Assembly: GCF_019803445.1 (NCBI RefSeq)
Contig: NZ_CP081844.1
Span: forward strand, 186,001 to 250,000
DNA from: Caenibius sp. WL
GTDB taxonomy: Bacteria > Pseudomonadota > Alphaproteobacteria > Sphingomonadales > Sphingomonadaceae
DNA length: 64,000 nucleotides
Direction of reading: 5' to 3'
The notes beneath the pieces are model-generated. The model did not search any database and was not told the DNA's origin. It saw nothing but the letters and a program-made list of their open reading frames with translations. The stretch's first letter is position 1, and every line of letters begins with the position of its first letter. This document shows, piece by piece, positions 16,986-25,781 of this stretch. The translations under genes were made by a program, and so were the position numbers.

Positions 16986-19334
16986 ATGATACGTGCACAC
17001 ACTCTGCTTTCCGGCACGATACTCGCATCGATGATGATCGCAGCCCCGGCGCTGGCGCAGGAAGCCCCCGCCCCGGCGCCCGTTGCCCCCAGCGGCGGGA
17101 TCGAGGAAATCGTCGTCACCGCGCAGAAGCGCGAGGAAAACCTCCAGCGCACGCCGATCGCGATCACCGCGCTGACCGCGCAGGCGCTGCAAACCGCCGG
17201 CATCAAGGACATCACCGGCGTGGTCCAGGCCACCCCCAGCCTGTATTTCGCGCCCTATCCCAGTTCGTCCACCACGCTGGTGCTCTATATGCGCGGGCAG
17301 GGCGTGGGCGATCCGAACATCATCACTTCCGATGGCGGCGTCGGCCTCTATGTCGACGGGATCTACCAGTCGCGCCCGCAGGCATCGACGTTCGACCTTG
17401 CCGACGTGGAACGCGTCGAAGTGCTGCGCGGCCCGCAGGGCACGCTTTATGGCCGCAACACCACCGGCGGCGCGGTCAACATCATCACCAAGAAGCCGAC
17501 CGGCGAACTGGGCGTCACCGGCCAGCTTTCGCTGGGCAACTACGGCTATCGCCGCGCGCTGGCCAATCTCAACCTGCCCGCTTTCGGCCCGTTCTCCGTC
17601 AAGCTGACCGGGCTTTACAGCAACCGCGACGGCTGGGCGAAGAACGCCAAGGATACGGCCGGCGTGCCCGATGCGCACGATTTCCACTCTGACCGCAAGT
17701 ACGCCTTCCGCGGCGCCGTGCGGTTCGAGCCGACCGACGATATCACGATCGACTATTCGGGCGACTACGCCAACCAGCGGACCACGCCGGTCCGCTATGT
17801 CACCGAAAGCGATTTCGCGCCCATGCTGTTCCCCGGCTACACAGCCGATGCCAAGCGCTCCTATCGCCCGGTCTACCTGCCTTACAGCCACGTGAAGTCG
17901 GACGGGCACACGCTGATCGGCGAATTCCGGGTTTCGGACAGCCTGACGCTGCGTTCGCTCAGCGCCTATCGCCATATCAACTACAGCACATATCAGGACT
18001 ATACCGAGGCGTTCCTCGCCCCATTCTATGCCGTGGATAAGATCAAGTCGAAGACCTACACGCAGGAATTCCAGGCGGTCGGCAATGTTGGCGACCAGAT
18101 CAAATATGTACTGGGCCTCTATTACTTCCACGAAAAGTCGAACCATTTCGAAACCGTGGATATTGGGCTGGGCATCGATCCGGAGACAGAACTTCCCCAA
18201 GCGATGCTGGTCGACCGCTACACCACGGCCAAGTCCACGTCCAAGGCCGCTTTCGGTCAGGTCACCTGGACCCCGGATTTCGCCGACGGCAAGCTCGACC
18301 TGACGGTCGGCGCGCGCTACACCTCCGACAAGCGTACGGCACAGCGCGTTCGCAGCGTGACCATGTTCGCCGGCGAGGTTTCGCCACTGGTTTACCGCGG
18401 TCTCTACGGGCCTGGTTCTTATTCCGGTCCGTACTCGGTGTACGGCGCGACCGACGTCAAGAGCAAGAAGTTCAACCCGTCCTTCACGCTGGGCTATCGC
18501 CCGACGGACAACACCTCGCTCTATGCCAAGGTCGTCACCGGCTACAAGGCGGGCGGTTCGAACGAAGCGTCGCCGACCTTCACCCGCACCTACAATCCGG
18601 AATCGGTGACCAGCTACGAAATCGGCTTCAAATCCGATCTGCTGGACCGCCGCCTGCGCGTGAACTTGGCTGGCTATATCGCCAAGTACAAGGATCTTCA
18701 GCTCAACATTTCGGCCGACAGGTTTGACGCTTCGCTCGCCGATACTTTCAACGCGGGCAAGGCCACGGTGAAAGGCATTGAAGCCGATATCACCGCCGTC
18801 CCGTTCGCAGGGCTGACGCTGCAGGCCAACTATTCCTACACCACTTCGAAAATCCGTGGGGTGAAGGCGCCGGAAGGTTCGATCTTCGACCCGCTCATCA
18901 GCGGTAATCACAATATCCAGGTGGGTGACGATATCTCGGGCTACTTCGTCCTCCCGTTCACGCCCAAGCACAGCGTGCGCCTGTCGGCGGATATGAACTT
19001 CGGCGAAGTCGGCCCCGGCGAACTGTCGGCCAACGTGGCCTACACCTGGAAAGACAAGGTCTATACCACGGCGGGCGATGGCCCCTCCGTGCCGATGGGC
19101 CGCGATGCGCCGATCAACAAGAGCTACGGTATCGTCGATGCGCGGCTTTCCTATTCGATCGATCGCGGCAACGGCCAGAACGTGACCATCGGCCTGTGGG
19201 GCAAGAACGTCTTCGACAAGCGCTATCCCGGTTTCGTGATCGGTTCGGGCTCGATCCTCGCGGGATATCCGACTCAGGCGATTTCCTACGGCGATCCGGC
19301 CACTTATGGCATCGACGTGGGCTTCTCGTTCTGA
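16986..19334 (+). CDS. TonB-dependent receptor
   Basis: Outer-membrane receptor of 782 residues. The signal peptide is MIRAHTLLSG followed by a hydrophobic run ending APALAQ. The ATG at 16986 is chosen because GGAGG precedes it by 11 nt; the frame is open from 16899, where it overlaps the monooxygenase stop. The plug carries EIVVTAQKREENLQRTPIAI and VLRGPQGTLYGRNTTGGAVN. The barrel ends in VGFSF with the terminal Phe expected for outer-membrane assembly. The Baeyer-Villiger enzyme upstream suggests its cargo is a ketone or a precursor of one, which is inference. A strong terminator follows. Confidence 0.92.
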   Translation: MIRAHTLLSGTILASMMIAAPALAQEAPAPAPVAPSGGIEEIVVTAQKREENLQRTPIAITALTAQALQTAGIKDITGVVQATPSLYFAPYPSSSTTLVLYMRGQGVGDPNIITSDGGVGLYVDGIYQSRPQASTFDLADVERVEVLRGPQGTLYGRNTTGGAVNIITKKPTGELGVTGQLSLGNYGYRRALANLNLPAFGPFSVKLTGLYSNRDGWAKNAKDTAGVPDAHDFHSDRKYAFRGAVRFEPTDDITIDYSGDYANQRTTPVRYVTESDFAPMLFPGYTADAKRSYRPVYLPYSHVKSDGHTLIGEFRVSDSLTLRSLSAYRHINYSTYQDYTEAFLAPFYAVDKIKSKTYTQEFQAVGNVGDQIKYVLGLYYFHEKSNHFETVDIGLGIDPETELPQAMLVDRYTTAKSTSKAAFGQVTWTPDFADGKLDLTVGARYTSDKRTAQRVRSVTMFAGEVSPLVYRGLYGPGSYSGPYSVYGATDVKSKKFNPSFTLGYRPTDNTSLYAKVVTGYKAGGSNEASPTFTRTYNPESVTSYEIGFKSDLLDRRLRVNLAGYIAKYKDLQLNISADRFDASLADTFNAGKATVKGIEADITAVPFAGLTLQANYSYTTSKIRGVKAPEGSIFDPLISGNHNIQVGDDISGYFVLPFTPKHSVRLSADMNFGEVGPGELSANVAYTWKDKVYTTAGDGPSVPMGRDAPINKSYGIVDARLSYSIDRGNGQNVTIGLWGKNVFDKRYPGFVIGSGSILAGYPTQAISYGDPATYGIDVGFSF

Positions 19335-19336
19335 TC

Positions 19337-19376
19337 GGCTTTGGGGGCGGGCCGCAGCCTGCCCCCAGCCTTTTTT
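19337..19376 (+). terminator. Rho-independent terminator after TBDR
   Basis: Ten-pair stem GGGGGCGGGC/GCCTGCCCCC (19343-19352 with 19357-19366, one G-U) with a CGCA loop. An outer GGCT/AGCC extends it, then six Ts. It begins 3 bp after the receptor stop. Confidence 0.85.
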
Positions 19377-19380
19377 CCAC

Positions 19381-20199
19381 TTACCCTTCCCGCAGCGCAA
19401 TCCGCTTCACGCAGCGGTCTTCGCTCAGTTCCACCACCATATCCGCGCGGCCCGACATGTCCGCCAGCATATGGCGCGTCAGCCGTTCGTAATGCTGGAC
19501 GAACCGCGCCAGCGCCGCATCCGCCATCACGCCCGGCGCATCATCCCCCACACGCATGCGCAGTGCGTCCTCCTGCTGCTTGCGCCAGTCATAGACCGTG
19601 GCGAAATCGGGCGCGGCCAGAAACACCAGGACATCGATCCGCGCGAACAGGCGCTGATAATCGCCGGCCAGCGCCCGGTTGACGTAGCCGCGCCACAGGC
19701 CCTGCGCGTCTTCCCGCCGTTCGAGTGCGTTGACCGGTTCGGCCAGCGCGGCCGGCGCCTGTGGCAATGCGCCCACGCACCATCCTTCGAGCACCAGCAC
19801 CTGCGTGCCTGCGGGCGCGTGGGGCCAGCCGGCGCGGGGCATGCGGTCGTCCCGCGCCTTGTCGAACCGGGGCAGCGCCGCCGTCTCCCCCCGTTCCAGC
19901 GCGGCGATCACCGCCAGCCCCAGCGCGATATCGTGTGTGCCCGGCACCCCGCGCGTGCGCAGCAGGGGATGCACCGTGCGCGCCAGCGCCTCCCGCTCCG
20001 CAAGAGTGCGATAGAGATCGTCGAGCGACAGCACCGCGACCGTCACCCCGGCCTCAGCCAGGCGGCGGGAAAGCGCGGCGGCCAGCGTCGATTTGCCGCT
20101 GCCCTGCGCCCCGCACAGGCCCAGCACCAGCGGGCGGCGCGCCTGCCCGGCGAGCGCGTGGCGGACCACGGAGTCGAGCCGGTCCACCAGCATGGTCAT
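19381..20199 (-). CDS. P-loop kinase, D-glycerate 3-kinase-like
   Basis: A 272-residue P-loop kinase of the phosphoribulokinase/GLYK group, which includes plant-type D-glycerate 3-kinase making 3-phosphoglycerate. The Walker A GAQGSGKST is at residues 30-38, followed by LSLDDLYRT, where the Asp pair fits substrate or metal binding. LEGWCVGALP and the YDWRKQQE segment are typical of this group. It is a single gene on the minus strand, facing the upstream TBDR's terminator. Its 5' flank begins the first copy of a repeated intergenic element, 24 bp from the start. Glycerate as substrate is inferred from similarity only. Confidence 0.72.
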   Translation of the reverse strand: MTMLVDRLDSVVRHALAGQARRPLVLGLCGAQGSGKSTLAAALSRRLAEAGVTVAVLSLDDLYRTLAEREALARTVHPLLRTRGVPGTHDIALGLAVIAALERGETAALPRFDKARDDRMPRAGWPHAPAGTQVLVLEGWCVGALPQAPAALAEPVNALERREDAQGLWRGYVNRALAGDYQRLFARIDVLVFLAAPDFATVYDWRKQQEDALRMRVGDDAPGVMADAALARFVQHYERLTRHMLADMSGRADMVVELSEDRCVKRIALREG

Positions 20200-20741
20200 C
20201 GCCGCTTCCGCCCGGCGTGACGGGTTGACGCAGAACGGCCTGAAAGTGCGCGCGCCATGGCCGCGCCGCGCCGATCATCGGATATAGCCACAGCCCCATA
20301 ACGCCATGGGATTACAATGTGTTGCGGCGCAGGCGATACCCCCGTACGGATTGCAGCCGCCATGCATGGGTGTGACTTTCCACGCCGGTACAATGATACC
20401 GGGACATCAGCCGAATGCCGACCACGCCAAGGATCGAACCATGGCCGGGCAACAGGCAGGGGCCGGATCGCATACCGCATCATCGCGCAGGACAAGCCAT
20501 ATTTCGCGCCTGTAGGAAAGCGTCTTTCCCGCTGGCAGGCGGATCAGATATCCCTCGGCCCCGGCAATTCGCATCGTGGCCCCGGTTCAACGAACCGATC
20601 GAAAGGCCGCGTTCCAGGACTGCCCATCTTTTCCATTTTCTCGAATGTTTCAGTGCAAATTATCTCACTGAGCAGAAGGTGCGGCAAGCCCTATATAGAG
20701 GGCAACCATGGGCCCACCGGGGCCCTCCAAGGAGACCGACA
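20200..20741. other. 542-bp intergenic region containing repeat copy 1
   Basis: No gene is supported between the kinase and the pirin. Positions 20224-20520 form one copy of a two-copy element described separately. The right third has an inverted repeat TCAGTG/CACTGA with a 10-nt spacer at about 20650-20671 and an AT-rich TATATAG stretch near 20690 that could be the pirin gene's -10 region. Short open frames here have no recognisable domains. Confidence 0.5.
20224..20520 (+). repeat. Repeated intergenic element, copy 1
   Basis: Three blocks match the copy at 50271-50590 in the same order and orientation. Block A, 20224-20251, matches 26 of 28 bases. Block B, about 20360-20402, contains TGTGACTTTYCRCGCCGGTA and an inverted repeat CGGTA-N6-TACCG. 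Block C, 20480-20520, matches 36 of 41 bases and ends TGTAGGAAAG. Between A and B a short CCCATAAC match also keeps its relative place. The sequences between the blocks have diverged. No terminal inverted repeats, target duplications or shared reading frame are apparent, so a non-coding RNA or a protein-binding array is more likely than a transposon remnant. Confidence 0.75.
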
Positions 20742-21440
20742 ATGATCGAACTTCGTCCTTTCGCCAGCCTTGGCGCGGCCAATCATGGCTGGCTCGATGC
20801 CCATCATCATTTCTCGTTCGCCGGCTATCACGATCCGGACCGCATCCACTGGGGCAACCTGCGGGTGTGGAACGACGATGCCATCGCACCGCAGACCGGC
20901 TTTCCCCCGCATCCCCACCGGGACATGGAAATCATCACTTATGTCCGCGAAGGCGCGATCACGCACCAGGACAGTCTGGGCAACAAAGGCCGCACCGAAG
21001 CGGGCGATGTGCAGGTGATGAGCGCGGGCACCGGCATCCGCCATTCGGAATACAATCTGGAGGATGTGACCACGAAGATCTTCCAGATCTGGATCATTCC
21101 CACCCGCGACGGCGAAGCGCCGAGCTGGGGCGCGAAACCCTTCCCCAAGGGGGACCGGTCCGGCCAGTTCGTGACGCTCGCATCGGGCTACGGCAATGAC
21201 GGCGACGCGCTGCCGATCAGGACCGATGCACGGGTCGTGGGCGCGACGCTCAAGGCCGGAGAGACCGCCGAATACCCGCTGGGCAAGGATCGCAAGGGCT
21301 ATCTCGTGCCCGCCACCGGCGCGGTGGAGATAGAGGGCGTGCGCGTCAACGCGCGCGACGGCGCGGCGATCAGCGATCTCGATGTTTTGCGGGTCACTGC
21401 AACCGAGGATAGCGAAATCGTCCTCGTCGACGTGGTCTGA
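20742..21440 (+). CDS. Pirin family protein (YhhW/quercetinase-like)
   Basis: A 232-residue bicupin of the pirin family, members of which include E. coli YhhW with quercetin 2,3-dioxygenase activity. The N-terminal cupin carries metal-binding residues in GFPPHPHRDMEIITYV (His pair) and GTGIRHSEYN (His), with Glu in between. The ATG at 20742 has AAGGAG eight nucleotides upstream; earlier in-frame starts fall within the repeat element and are not credible. It is a single gene followed by a strong hairpin. Physiological role uncertain; flavonoid breakdown or a redox-regulatory function are the known options. Confidence 0.87.
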   Translation: MIELRPFASLGAANHGWLDAHHHFSFAGYHDPDRIHWGNLRVWNDDAIAPQTGFPPHPHRDMEIITYVREGAITHQDSLGNKGRTEAGDVQVMSAGTGIRHSEYNLEDVTTKIFQIWIIPTRDGEAPSWGAKPFPKGDRSGQFVTLASGYGNDGDALPIRTDARVVGATLKAGETAEYPLGKDRKGYLVPATGAVEIEGVRVNARDGAAISDLDVLRVTATEDSEIVLVDVV

Positions 21441-21445
21441 CGGGA

Positions 21446-21477
21446 AAGGGCCGGTGCAACGAATGGCACCGGCCCTT
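21446..21477. terminator. Bidirectional hairpin terminator candidate
   Basis: Perfect 12-bp stem AAGGGCCGGTGC/GCACCGGCCCTT with an 8-nt loop, 6 bp after the pirin stop and 47 bp before the stop of the convergent membrane-protein gene. The following sequence is pyrimidine-rich rather than a clean T-run. Confidence 0.6.
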
Positions 21478-21523
21478 CTCCTGCTTTACGGCGTTCCTGC
21501 CTTGCGGCCGGAAATCCCGCCGG

Positions 21524-21961
21524 TCAGCCCAAGCTCTGTCCGCTCTGCGCCGCCGTACGCGGATAGACGAGATCGAACAGCACCGCGGCAATGATCAGCA
21601 GCACGATGGCTTCCACCACCTGCGCCCACAGCAGCGTCCAGGTCGTCCCGGCGATGCCGACGAAGAACTGCATGTTGGGCAGCACCACGAACAGCCCGCC
21701 CCACAGGCCCCACCAGACCGCACGGCCGATGCCCCGCTGCGGATAGAGCCGCAGATACAGCCACAGGAACATGGTGATCTGCACCAGATAGGTCAGGAAC
21801 AGGAAGGGGAAGAGCGCGCTCATCTCCTCGGCCGGGCGCTGGGGGTAGCCTTCGTACAGGTTAGGCACGGCCATCGCGTGGAACGCCACGTCGCCGGCAA
21901 AGATCAGCACCGCGAGAATGATGCTGGTGACGAGAAACCGAAGGTTTAATCGTGTATGCAT
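21524..21961 (-). CDS. Small integral membrane protein, unknown function
   Basis: A 145-residue protein with four predicted membrane helices (starting around residues 9, 49, 81 and 110). Charged loops are short, and the sequence YEGYPQRPAEEMSALFPF lies between helices 1 and 2. I do not recognise the family securely. It has no signal peptidase site, so it should stay in the inner membrane. It is a single minus-strand gene that converges on the pirin and diverges from the LuxR regulator. The 5' flank contains GTGTACAC near 22012, which may be part of a control site. Confidence 0.65.
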   Translation of the reverse strand: MHTRLNLRFLVTSIILAVLIFAGDVAFHAMAVPNLYEGYPQRPAEEMSALFPFLFLTYLVQITMFLWLYLRLYPQRGIGRAVWWGLWGGLFVVLPNMQFFVGIAGTTWTLLWAQVVEAIVLLIIAAVLFDLVYPRTAAQSGQSLG

Positions 21962-22211
21962 AATGAAATCCCCTCTCCTTCGCGCGCCCTGCGGGCGGCG
22001 ATGAATTAGTGTACACCGTGATATTTATTTCGATCAATCGGCAAGTGCGAACGCAAGGCGGCGGGCCACAGGCCCGGTTGGGTGAAATGGCCACCAATCG
22101 CGCCCGGTGGCGGATCGGGGCCGCCCTGCGCCGCGCACCGGCTGGCCTTGACCGGGCAAATGCCATAGGCTGCGCCCACTGCCCGGCGAACGGGCCAACG
22201 AGAGACAGCGC

Positions 22212-23414
22212 ATGGGAGAGCAAGGCCGCCGCCATTCCGCACCGGCCGTCACGCTGCAACAGCATGATGAGCTGATCGGGCGGATCTACGATGCGGTCGG
22301 CGCCGAACACGGCGCCGGCTGGCGTGACGTGCTGGACCGGCTGGGCCGGTACACCCGTTCGCGCACGGCGGTGCTTGAATTCGGCGTCGCCCGGAAACCG
22401 GCGGAATCCCGTTTCATGGCAGCGGGCGCGCAGACCGACGGGGGCGCCATCCACGAATGGGAAAACCGCGATACCGATGAAGTGATCAGCTACGCCCTGG
22501 CCCCCGGCCAGATCATGATCCGCAACAATTACAAGAGCCTGGGCCTGCCGAACCGGTTTCAGAACCTGTTGGAGCGCTATTCCGTCTCGCGCAGCATCAC
22601 CTGCGCGCTGGAGGCGGAACAGGGGCAGCAGGTCCTGTTCCATGCCGCCCGCTCCAGCACCCAGCCGCCCTACACGCGCGACGATCAGGCCCGCATCCGC
22701 ACCGTTGCCCGCCACCTGTCCCGCGCGCTGCGCCTGCATATCGGCATGGTCGGGGCAAACCAGTTTTCCGGGCTGGCGACCGATCTGATCGCCGATTTCG
22801 GAGTCGGGCTGGTGCTGGTCGGCGGGGCCACCGGGTTCCGCCCGCTCAACGCCCATGCGGAACGCATTCTAGGCAGCGGCGTGATCCGCTTTACCGGGCA
22901 GACGGTCGCGGCCGACGACTGGAACGGCGCGCAGAAGCTGCAAGCCTTGCTGCATCAGGCCCTGCAGATGCCGGTGGCCGATCCCGCCTGCCATGTGGGC
23001 GCGGCGCGGCTGGTGTCCGCATCGGGCGCGCCTGTCTGCCATGTGGGGGTCAAATCGCTGACGATCGAAACCGCGCCGTTCCGCCTGCAACGGCGCTATG
23101 CCATGCTCTATTGCGACGATGGCCGGAGCGCCGACCGCGATCTCCGGCCCGCCTTGCGCGCGCTGTACGATTTCACCCCGGCCGAAGCGCGAATCGCGCA
23201 GCAGGTGCTGCGCGGGGTGGAACTGTCAGCTCTGCCCGACAGGCTCGGCATCCGCCATACCACGCTGCGGTTCCATCTGGAATCGATCTACGACAAGCTG
23301 AACGTGCGCACCAAGGGCGGCATGATCGCCGCACTGGCGCGCGGCCTGCCGTTTCTGGGCGATCTGCCCGCCGATCTCCCCGCGCAGGGGCCGGTCACAG
23401 ATACCATTCGTTGA
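22212..23414 (+). CDS. LuxR-type transcriptional regulator
   Basis: A 400-residue protein whose C-terminus (about residues 325-385) is a LuxR/GerE helix-turn-helix: FTPAEARIAQQVLRG, LGIRHTTLRFHLESIYDKLNV and RTKGGMIAAL fit the canonical pattern. The first 320 residues show no acyl-homoserine-lactone or receiver domain that I can recognise and may form a PAS/GAF-like sensor. Its 3' end overlaps the convergent monooxygenase gene by 20 bp. It is the nearest regulator to the Rieske/monooxygenase pair and to the palindrome at 25782-25803, and is a reasonable candidate to control them. That link is inference. Confidence 0.85.
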   Translation: MGEQGRRHSAPAVTLQQHDELIGRIYDAVGAEHGAGWRDVLDRLGRYTRSRTAVLEFGVARKPAESRFMAAGAQTDGGAIHEWENRDTDEVISYALAPGQIMIRNNYKSLGLPNRFQNLLERYSVSRSITCALEAEQGQQVLFHAARSSTQPPYTRDDQARIRTVARHLSRALRLHIGMVGANQFSGLATDLIADFGVGLVLVGGATGFRPLNAHAERILGSGVIRFTGQTVAADDWNGAQKLQALLHQALQMPVADPACHVGAARLVSASGAPVCHVGVKSLTIETAPFRLQRRYAMLYCDDGRSADRDLRPALRALYDFTPAEARIAQQVLRGVELSALPDRLGIRHTTLRFHLESIYDKLNVRTKGGMIAALARGLPFLGDLPADLPAQGPVTDTIR

Positions 23415-24582
23415 CATCCTGCCCCAGGCTGACCGCGCCGAGGCTGCGCCCAGCCAGCCGGTATTGCGCCGCCGCGTGCTGGCGCGCGGCGATCAGATCG
23501 TTCAGAATCCGGGCGAAGGGATACTGGTCGAACAGCCCGGTGCCCCCGGCGTTTTCGAACAGCGCCCGCGCCGCCACCAGGCAGCGGTCGGTCACCGCCG
23601 CCGCCTGATACTTGTACAGCAGCCGTTCTTCGAACGGAGGCGGCACCCCCTGCCGGGCCCAGACTTCGAGCGCGGCGAAATTGCGCCGGGCGACGCAGCG
23701 CAGTTCGTCCACCGTGACCACGGCCTGCCCCAGCGCCAGCAAGGCATCGGGGTCCTTGACCGTCGCCCCCGCAACCACGCTGGTCCGCGTCCGCGCATAG
23801 GCTGAAAAAGCATCGATCATGCCCTGCAACGCACCGATGGCCGAACCGGTGATCGCGCGGATGAACACCTGATGGAACGGCAGGCGATAAAGCCAGCCGG
23901 TGTTCACCCGGTTGCCGGGGCTGTCGCAGCGGAAACCGTCCGAACTGCGGTGAACGCGGTGTTCGGGAATGACCACGTCATCGACCAGGATATCCTGGCT
24001 GCCCGTGCCCCGGAGGCCCGACACGTGCCAGCTATCGACGATTTGATACTGATCGCGCGGCAGCAGGCAGGTGAGGAATTCGCCGTCCAGCATCCCGCCC
24101 AGAAACACCCAGTCGGCATGATCGCAGCCTGAGGCGAATTTCCATTGCCCGCTGAAGCGATAGCCGCCCGGCACCGGTGTGGCGATACCGCCGGGCTGGA
24201 AAGTGGAGGCGATCATCGCCGCGTCGTTATCCCCCCAGACATCGATCTGCGCCTGTTCGTCGAACAGCCCCATCTGGAAATTGTGGCAGCCGAGCACGCC
24301 ATAGACCCAGCCGGTCGACATATCCGCCCGGCCCAGTTCGAACTGCACATCGGCAAACACCTGCGGCGGCAGCTCATCGCCGCCCCACCGCCGCGGCTGG
24401 AGCACGCGGAACAGCCCCGCTTCGCGGATCGCGGCGATCACTTCGGGCGCGACCCGGCGCGTTTCGGCATGGCGGGCGGCGTGCTCCGCGATCATCGGGC
24501 CAAGCGCGCGGGCCCGTTCGACCAGCGCCGCGGCGTCCGCTTCCGTCGCGGCATCGCTCGCACGATGGTGCATCTGCTGCAT
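23395..24582 (-). CDS. Flavin-dependent monooxygenase, acyl-CoA-dehydrogenase fold (HsaA-like)
   Basis: A 395-residue class D flavin monooxygenase (HsaA/HpaB-like), which uses reduced flavin supplied by a separate reductase to hydroxylate aromatic or similar substrates. Supporting segments are LPPQVFADVQFELGRADMSTGW in the N-terminal helical domain, YRFSGQWKFASGCDHADW in the middle domain, and a C-terminal helical part with LFENAGGTGLFDQYPFARILND; family members usually have a catalytic His there. It lacks the catalytic Glu pattern of true acyl-CoA dehydrogenases. It lies 4 bp downstream of the Rieske oxygenase and should be co-translated with it. No flavin reductase gene is nearby. Confidence 0.82.
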   Translation of the reverse strand: MQQMHHRASDAATEADAAALVERARALGPMIAEHAARHAETRRVAPEVIAAIREAGLFRVLQPRRWGGDELPPQVFADVQFELGRADMSTGWVYGVLGCHNFQMGLFDEQAQIDVWGDNDAAMIASTFQPGGIATPVPGGYRFSGQWKFASGCDHADWVFLGGMLDGEFLTCLLPRDQYQIVDSWHVSGLRGTGSQDILVDDVVIPEHRVHRSSDGFRCDSPGNRVNTGWLYRLPFHQVFIRAITGSAIGALQGMIDAFSAYARTRTSVVAGATVKDPDALLALGQAVVTVDELRCVARRNFAALEVWARQGVPPPFEERLLYKYQAAAVTDRCLVAARALFENAGGTGLFDQYPFARILNDLIAARQHAAAQYRLAGRSLGAVSLGQDVNEWYL

Positions 24583-24586
24583 CGGG

Positions 24587-25660
24587 TTATCCTTTCATGG
24601 CGGCAGCGCCGCGTTCGTTGCGAAGCATCGCGGCCAGCATCCGCCGCGCCTGATAAGCCCCCTTGTCGGCCAGCAGGCCGTATTCCACCCGTTCCTGCGG
24701 AGGCAGCGCATCGTGCAGCGCCTGGATCTTCTCCATCGCGACGATATCCTCCATCAGCAGATTGCGCAAATCGTCATGGCGGCCGGGATTGAAGAACGGG
24801 AATGTCTGGGTCACGGCGGTGAATTGCAGCGTACGGGTATCGTCTTGCGGCGTGATCCCCACCACCAGCTGATTCACCTGCCGCGCGGTGGCCGACTGCA
24901 CGACCGGTTCCACTTCCACCCGGATACCGCACAGGCTGGGCGGCAAAGCTTCCGCCGTGATCGTGCGATGCGCGCGGTCCCCTTCGAAGCCGAACGTGCG
25001 CATGGTCAGCGGGCTTTGCAGTTCGTCGGCGATCCGCCGCGCAACCACGATCCGCCCGCCATCGACCTGCATTTCCAGCGGCTCGCCCGCCACATCGCCG
25101 GAATCGATCTGCCCGGTGTGGAGGAAGGTGATATGGCTGGCGTCGAGGAAATTTTCGAACGACAGTAGATAATTGGCATTGATCGCCAAGGTAACGCTGG
25201 TTTCGCTGTGCCAGTCCGGCTGCCCCAGCCCGAACCCGGCGAGATCGGGGATCAGCGCGGGATCGGCCAGCGCCGGATCGCCCATCCAGATCCACACCCA
25301 CTGCCAGCGTTCGACCACCGGATAGCTGGCCACCCCCAGCCCTTGCGGCATCGCCCCTCCCGAGGGGATCAGCATGCACCGGCCATCGGCGGCGAAGCGC
25401 AGGCCGTGATAGCCGCATTCCACCGCATCGCCGACGATCTTTCCGGCCGACAGCGGATAGCCCCGGTGCGGGCAGCGGTCGAACAGGGCGGCGGGGCGGC
25501 CGTCTTCCCGCCGATAGAGCAGCACCGGCTTGCCCAGCAGCCAGCGGTGCAGCGGTTCGTGCCCCAGTTCGGCGGCGGTGGCCGCGACGTACCAGGCGTT
25601 GCGCGGATAAGGCGCCGTGCCCGGCACCAGTTCGGCGAGCGGTGAAACCGGCGCGTTCAT
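24587..25660 (-). CDS. Rieske non-haem iron oxygenase (VanA/PobA-like)
   Basis: A 357-residue terminal oxygenase that hydroxylates or demethylates an aromatic or similar substrate. The Rieske cluster ligands are Cys63/His65 (CPHRG) and Cys82/His85 (CGYHG), with the GDAVECGYHGLRF context typical of vanillate demethylase oxygenases. The mononuclear iron ligands appear as His175 and His180 in FLDASHITFLH, with a later Asp expected. The ATG at 25660 starts MNAPVSPLAELV; the frame is open further upstream but without family similarity. It is first in a two-gene unit with the HsaA-like monooxygenase. No ferredoxin or reductase partner is encoded in this window. Confidence 0.88.
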   Translation of the reverse strand: MNAPVSPLAELVPGTAPYPRNAWYVAATAAELGHEPLHRWLLGKPVLLYRREDGRPAALFDRCPHRGYPLSAGKIVGDAVECGYHGLRFAADGRCMLIPSGGAMPQGLGVASYPVVERWQWVWIWMGDPALADPALIPDLAGFGLGQPDWHSETSVTLAINANYLLSFENFLDASHITFLHTGQIDSGDVAGEPLEMQVDGGRIVVARRIADELQSPLTMRTFGFEGDRAHRTITAEALPPSLCGIRVEVEPVVQSATARQVNQLVVGITPQDDTRTLQFTAVTQTFPFFNPGRHDDLRNLLMEDIVAMEKIQALHDALPPQERVEYGLLADKGAYQARRMLAAMLRNERGAAAMKG

Positions 25661-25781
25661 CGCGCGATCCCCCACGCGCCGCCACCGCCCGCGCCGCCAG
25701 ATGTCCGCTCCATTGCCTTGCTCCTCTCCGCCCCGTATCATCGGGGGCCTGCGGTGCAGCATAGGCAGCAGGCGCGCGGCG

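Noticed and set aside
20196-20495. Shared protein-coding remnant in both repeat copies
   Set aside because: Minus-strand translations share only short fragments such as YRR-KSH in one frame, and the three conserved blocks do not stay in a common frame, so coding conservation is not supported.
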